DNA of 64,000 nt, taken from Bryobacterales bacterium (GTDB lineage Bacteria > Acidobacteriota > Terriglobia > Bryobacterales > UBA6623). Location of the stretch: assembly GCA_028819215.1 (NCBI GenBank), contig JAPPMG010000100.1, forward strand, positions 1 to 64,000, written 5' to 3'. Below the pieces are notes generated by a model that was not told where the DNA came from, searched no databases, and saw only the letters and a program-made list of their open reading frames with translations. Made by a program: the position numbers and the translations under genes. Shown here one piece after another: positions 60,689 to 64,000 of this stretch (within the stretch, counting starts at the first letter, position 1; the number at the start of each line of letters is the position of its first letter).

Positions 60689-61920
60689 TTGTTGTCGTCG
60701 CAAGGCCGGTAGCACAGCACCTTGTAGTCCGGCGTCAGAGTGCAGCCGACCGCATCCTCTTCGCTCTGGCCGCAGCGGAAGAAGCATTCCGGCTCGCCGG
60801 GCGGGGCTTGGTTCTGTCGCTGACGCGGTGGCGGCTGGGTCCTTCCCATCGACTCGATCAGCTTGGCGGTGTCCACCTCGAGCGTCCGGGCGGACGCGGC
60901 AAGATTGATCGGCTTGATGCCGCCGGGCTCCACCCGGAGGGCTTTGGCCACTTCGCTCGGGTCCTTGTTCAAGGCTGAGGCGACGGCCTGCACTTCGTCC
61001 GGCCCGGGACGGCCGCCACCGGGCGGTGGGCCGCCCCGCCGTGCTGCCCCGCGAGGTCGGTTCCCGGCTGGGCCCCCCGGCGGGCGCTGGCCCCGTTGTC
61101 CAGGGGGCGCTTGGCTGATCTCAGGCCGGCGGCGACCGCGGACGGGGCCGCCCGTAGGGGTGCCGGCATAGCAGCCAATGATATACGGCCAAGTCTCGGT
61201 CACGTGGTAGTGATAGTCGCCGTCACCGTGGGCGTGCCCGTTGCACTCGTCGAGGTACTCCGGCCCCTCCTTCTCGACGTACTCGTAGGCGTCCCAAGCA
61301 TCTTGATGCGGCTCGCGAACCTCTTCCCAACTGCTGCGGTGGCGCACCACCTCGGTGCAATCGGCGTCGACACAGCCCCACGGACCGTGGATCGGAACGC
61401 CGTCGTAGGCGAAGCCTAGGACGGGCGACGGCTCGCCGTCCTTCGCGCCTACGCTCAGGCAGCGCTGCACCATGGCGTGATAGTGGTATTCCAGCGCCGT
61501 GTGGCCCATGCAGGCATCCATGATGGCGTTGAACACCGGATCCCCGAATTGTTCCTCTGCTGGTACGGGACCTTCGTTCGGGCCGAATATGACAATGCCA
61601 TTGACAGCCACGCCAATGCCGCCAAGCAGGGGGATCGGCACTGGCTTCTCTGCCAGCGCGGGCTTGGCAGGCAGGCGGTACTCGTTGTTCCTCTCTAAGA
61701 GTGGGTTCGGGGTGACTTGGACAAACTCGTAGTGCGGGATGCCATTGGAACGAACTACCAGCTCATCGCCCTCGCAGGTAGCTTCGACTCGGGGGCGGGG
61801 ATAGGCGGGGCCGGCTCCGGGTGCCTCCGAAACGTCAAGGAAGGCGTCCGCCATGCAAGGTCCTGACTGTGCCGCAGCAACGCTCGCAAAGGCAAGCAGG
61901 ATCAATGGAATTCTCATCAT
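60679..61920 (-). CDS. Secreted YHYH-domain protein (first copy) with Cys-rich tail
   Basis: A 413-residue YHYH protein with a Sec leader (IPLILLAFASVAAAQ). It parallels the other copy across the domain: IPHYEFVQVTPNPL, ACMGHTALEYHYHAM, FAYDGVPIHGPWGC and DGDYHYHVTETWPYIIGC. It also has a Pro/Gly/Arg linker and the helical repeats VASALNKDPSEVAKAL and AASARTLEVDTAKLIESM. Unlike its paralogue it ends in a Cys-rich segment with six cysteines (ECFFRCGQ to CDDNKCG). The ATG at 61920 has AGGA upstream. It heads the minus-strand series. Confidence 0.84.
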   Translation of the reverse strand: MMRIPLILLAFASVAAAQSGPCMADAFLDVSEAPGAGPAYPRPRVEATCEGDELVVRSNGIPHYEFVQVTPNPLLERNNEYRLPAKPALAEKPVPIPLLGGIGVAVNGIVIFGPNEGPVPAEEQFGDPVFNAIMDACMGHTALEYHYHAMVQRCLSVGAKDGEPSPVLGFAYDGVPIHGPWGCVDADCTEVVRHRSSWEEVREPHQDAWDAYEYVEKEGPEYLDECNGHAHGDGDYHYHVTETWPYIIGCYAGTPTGGPVRGRRRPEISQAPPGQRGQRPPGGPAGNRPRGAARRGGPPPGGGRPGPDEVQAVASALNKDPSEVAKALRVEPGGIKPINLAASARTLEVDTAKLIESMGRTQPPPRQRQNQAPPGEPECFFRCGQSEEDAVGCTLTPDYKVLCYRPCDDNKCG

Positions 61921-62180
61921 CGCTATCATCCTCAGTGCGCATCATACCTTGAAGCGATACGGTCTCGTGAGATTCGAGCGGGCTACGGAGTAGATCGGAG
62001 AAGTGCAACCAGTCCTGAGAAGCATCAACGCAGACGCGGTCGGCAGCTGCTAGTGGAACGGACGCAAGAACGTTGTGCGGTCGGTGTGTTGGGTGGGGCC
62101 ACAGCCGAGCCCGACAATCGCGTGGGGGTCGTCTTGTTCACGAATCGGGCTCGTACTTGGCTGCTATTCTTGCCCCCGTA

Positions 62181-63728
62181 ATGCGTTTCGCGGTTATCTG
62201 CCTCGTGCTCATTCCGGGAGCCCTGCAGGCCCAGCGACCGCTGCCCGGAACCAAGCCGAACATCGTCGTCGTTCTGGCGGACGATCTCAGCTACCGGGAT
62301 CTCAGTATCTGGGGACAGACCCGCTTCTCGACTCCAAACCTCGATAGGCTTGCGGCGGAGGGAGTTCGCTTCACACAAGCGTACGCCGGCGCCCCAGAAT
62401 GCGCTCCTTCCCGAGGGACCCTTATGACGGGACTCCATACGGGGCACGCATCAGTTCGCGATAACCGCAGCGCCCGAGGACAGGATCATTTGGCGGACTC
62501 GGACGTGACGATTTCCGAGGTGCTGAAGCGATCCGGGTATGCGACCGGCTTCTTCGGCAAGTGGGGCATTGGCCTTCCCGACACTCCGGGGACGCCAGAA
62601 AAGCAGGGTTTCGACGAGGCATTCGGATTCTACGATCAGCGCCGCGCCCACACATTCTTCCCTCGCTACCTCTATCGCAATGGACGCAAGGTCGACTATC
62701 CGGGGAACTTCGGTTTCGACATGGGCCACATGTACGAGGACAACCAGACACCGCCCGGATCCAGAGACTCCTCAGCCCACTACGACAGCGACGGCCGATT
62801 GATTCCGCCCGGCGTGCGTGACCGCTCGCAGGCAGTCTATTCCGAGGACGTGCTCGAGGACGCAGCCATCGGCTTCGTGCGTCGCAACCGGGACCGACCG
62901 TTCTTTCTCTATTTCGCGACCCAACTGCCCCACGGGCCAGTCGTGACCGATGCCCTCGGCCCATTCCTGAATCGAGCGGACTTTCCTTCGACTGCACACA
63001 AGGAGTGGGCTTCCATGGTGCTGCGGATCGACAGTTTTGCGGGCGAACTGGTTGGCCTGCTTGGAGACCTCGGGATCCGGGACCGCACTCTCGTGGTCTT
63101 CGCGTCGGACAACGGCTACTCGATGTGCGGGTATTTCGCGCGCGGGAACCAGTCCGCGAATTGGCCGGACGATCCGTTCTTTCAAAACAAGGGGCCCTTT
63201 CGGGGAGGGAAATTCTCCCTGCTGGAAGGGGGCATCCGCATCCCCTTTTTCGTGAACTGGCCCGGCGCGATCAAGGCCGGCGTGTCCAGCGTGCCCGTAT
63301 GGCTCGTCGACTTGCTTCCGACATTCGCTGAGCTGGCGGGAACCAGCCCTGTCCCACCGAATGACGGGTCCAGCCTTGTCCCGCTGTTGAGCGGCGATCC
63401 GGCGAGGTTCTCCTCAGATAGGCCACTCTATTGGGAGAACGCGAGGGAGCAGGCGATCCGAAAGGGTCCGTGGAAGGCTTACCGCCCAACTCCCGAAGAT
63501 CCGATGGAGCTGTTTCTGATCGAGGAAGACGTCAGCTGCGAGCGAGACCTTGCGGACGCATACCCAGAGGTCGTCGCCGAAATGGAGCGGATCATGCGCG
63601 AAGAGCACGTCGACCACCCTTGGTACTGGAACCCGGCAGAGACATCTGCGGACTTTCGGCGCAAGGAATCGCTCGCACGCGACCTGGGTCAGTTGCAGGT
63701 GGCCAGACAGGGCAATTCGAGCCCATGA
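62181..63728 (+). CDS. Secreted Cys-type sulfatase
   Basis: A 515-residue sulfatase with a Sec leader (RFAVICLVLIPGALQA), the motif CAPSR with Cys74, metal ligands in LADDLSYRD and ASDNGYSMCGYF, and catalytic FGKWGIG. In that last motif the usual His of GKWHLG is replaced by Gly, a notable change in the substrate-side catalytic pair. It is divergent from the first YHYH gene across 260 bp. I chose the ATG at 62181, directly before the leader. Confidence 0.9.
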   Translation: MRFAVICLVLIPGALQAQRPLPGTKPNIVVVLADDLSYRDLSIWGQTRFSTPNLDRLAAEGVRFTQAYAGAPECAPSRGTLMTGLHTGHASVRDNRSARGQDHLADSDVTISEVLKRSGYATGFFGKWGIGLPDTPGTPEKQGFDEAFGFYDQRRAHTFFPRYLYRNGRKVDYPGNFGFDMGHMYEDNQTPPGSRDSSAHYDSDGRLIPPGVRDRSQAVYSEDVLEDAAIGFVRRNRDRPFFLYFATQLPHGPVVTDALGPFLNRADFPSTAHKEWASMVLRIDSFAGELVGLLGDLGIRDRTLVVFASDNGYSMCGYFARGNQSANWPDDPFFQNKGPFRGGKFSLLEGGIRIPFFVNWPGAIKAGVSSVPVWLVDLLPTFAELAGTSPVPPNDGSSLVPLLSGDPARFSSDRPLYWENAREQAIRKGPWKAYRPTPEDPMELFLIEEDVSCERDLADAYPEVVAEMERIMREEHVDHPWYWNPAETSADFRRKESLARDLGQLQVARQGNSSP

Positions 63729-63863
63729 CCTCGTGGCTCGAGTAGATCACGGCGTGGGAGTGGCAACGCCACACACCTCCCTCCCTGAGCATGGCGCTGA
63801 GCTTGTGTGGCGGCCGCGGGTCCGTTCCCTGCTTGCCTCGGATCGTCGATCGACATAGTCCAA

Positions 63864-64000
63864 TCAGTCTTCTCGTGCGGACGTGGCAACCTGTAGCTGT
63901 TCGGCGATGCGCCGGTCTGCTCTCGGGCCCTCCGGATGCTTGGGCCTCGTTGCCAACCGCGCGATTGCAAATCGGCTGCGGCCGCTTCCTAGGCCACACA
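63864..64000 (-). CDS. Possible C-terminal end of a gene cut by the window edge
   Basis: The frame ending at the stop complement 63864-63866 reads to the window end without interruption and gives GRSRFAIARLATRPKHPEG followed by PRADRRIAEQLQVATSARED. The composition looks like a genuine soluble C-terminus rather than a shadow frame, but it is only about 45 residues and no family can be named. Confidence is low. Confidence 0.3.
   Translation of the reverse strand, partial: CGLGSGRSRFAIARLATRPKHPEGPRADRRIAEQLQVATSARED

Noticed and set aside
1..64000. CRISPR array, insertion sequences, prophage or attachment sites
   Set aside because: I saw no evenly spaced direct repeats, no transposase or integrase motifs and no phage structural genes. 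The helicase and low-GC nuclease hint at transfer but show no boundaries.

Overview
This 64 kb window is GC-rich, densely coded bacterial chromosome, most likely from an Acidobacteriota of the Bryobacterales/Solibacter type. The main pointers are a protein with the TIGR03437 domain first named in Solibacter, a planctomycete-type cytochrome (DUF1549/DUF1553) paired with a DUF1501 protein, a TonB receptor with an N-terminal carboxypeptidase-regulatory-like domain, many Tat-exported enzymes and several Cys-type sulfatases. This assignment is inference from family content; there is no rRNA gene, tRNA gene, CRISPR array, integrase or transposase to anchor it.

Layout. 0.2-5.0 kb: a single large DUF4011/SF1 helicase with a Vsr-like nuclease and DUF3320, probably for defence. 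5.0-12.3 kb: secreted VOC and sialidase-like proteins, the DUF1549/DUF1553 plus DUF1501 pair, a compositionally distinct PD-(D/E)XK nuclease and a fragment of a second DUF1501 gene. 12.4-15.7 kb: a minus-strand operon of alcohol dehydrogenase, RraA-family protein and an atypical Nramp-fold transporter. 16-23 kb: a TIGR03437 protein coupled to an NHL-repeat protein, an orphan alpha-E protein and a heptahaem TPR cytochrome. 23-25 kb: an ArsR relic coupled to a VOC gene, then an SDR. 25-27 kb: a divergent ARPP-1/NrtR pair around a multi-dyad operator. 27-31 kb: three enolase-superfamily genes, one without its third metal ligand. 31-38 kb: a housekeeping run lepB-carA-carB-purH. 38-42.6 kb: a promoter, a DUF3386 protein, a TonB receptor and a secreted aldo-keto reductase. 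42.6-48.5 kb: a membrane-anchored CobN-family chelatase, miaB and a DUF151 gene. 48.6-64 kb: four sulfatases, an orphan CbiO-type ATPase, an MBL hydrolase, an esterase-cupin fusion, a secreted ADP-ribosylglycohydrolase-like lipoprotein and two YHYH proteins flanking an uncharacterised exported protein.

Taken together, much of the window looks like extracytoplasmic breakdown of sulfated or acidic glycans (sulfatases, sialidase, esterase, enolase-superfamily acid-sugar enzymes, oxidoreductases). The strongest candidates for undescribed biology are: (1) the double-anchored CobN/HmuS-like chelatase near a TonB receptor and DUF3386 protein, which could form a tetrapyrrole or metal acquisition route; (2) the ARPP-1/NrtR pair with its clustered operator; and (3) the YHYH / unknown / YHYH exported trio. 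All functional statements are from reading the sequence; no database search was run.
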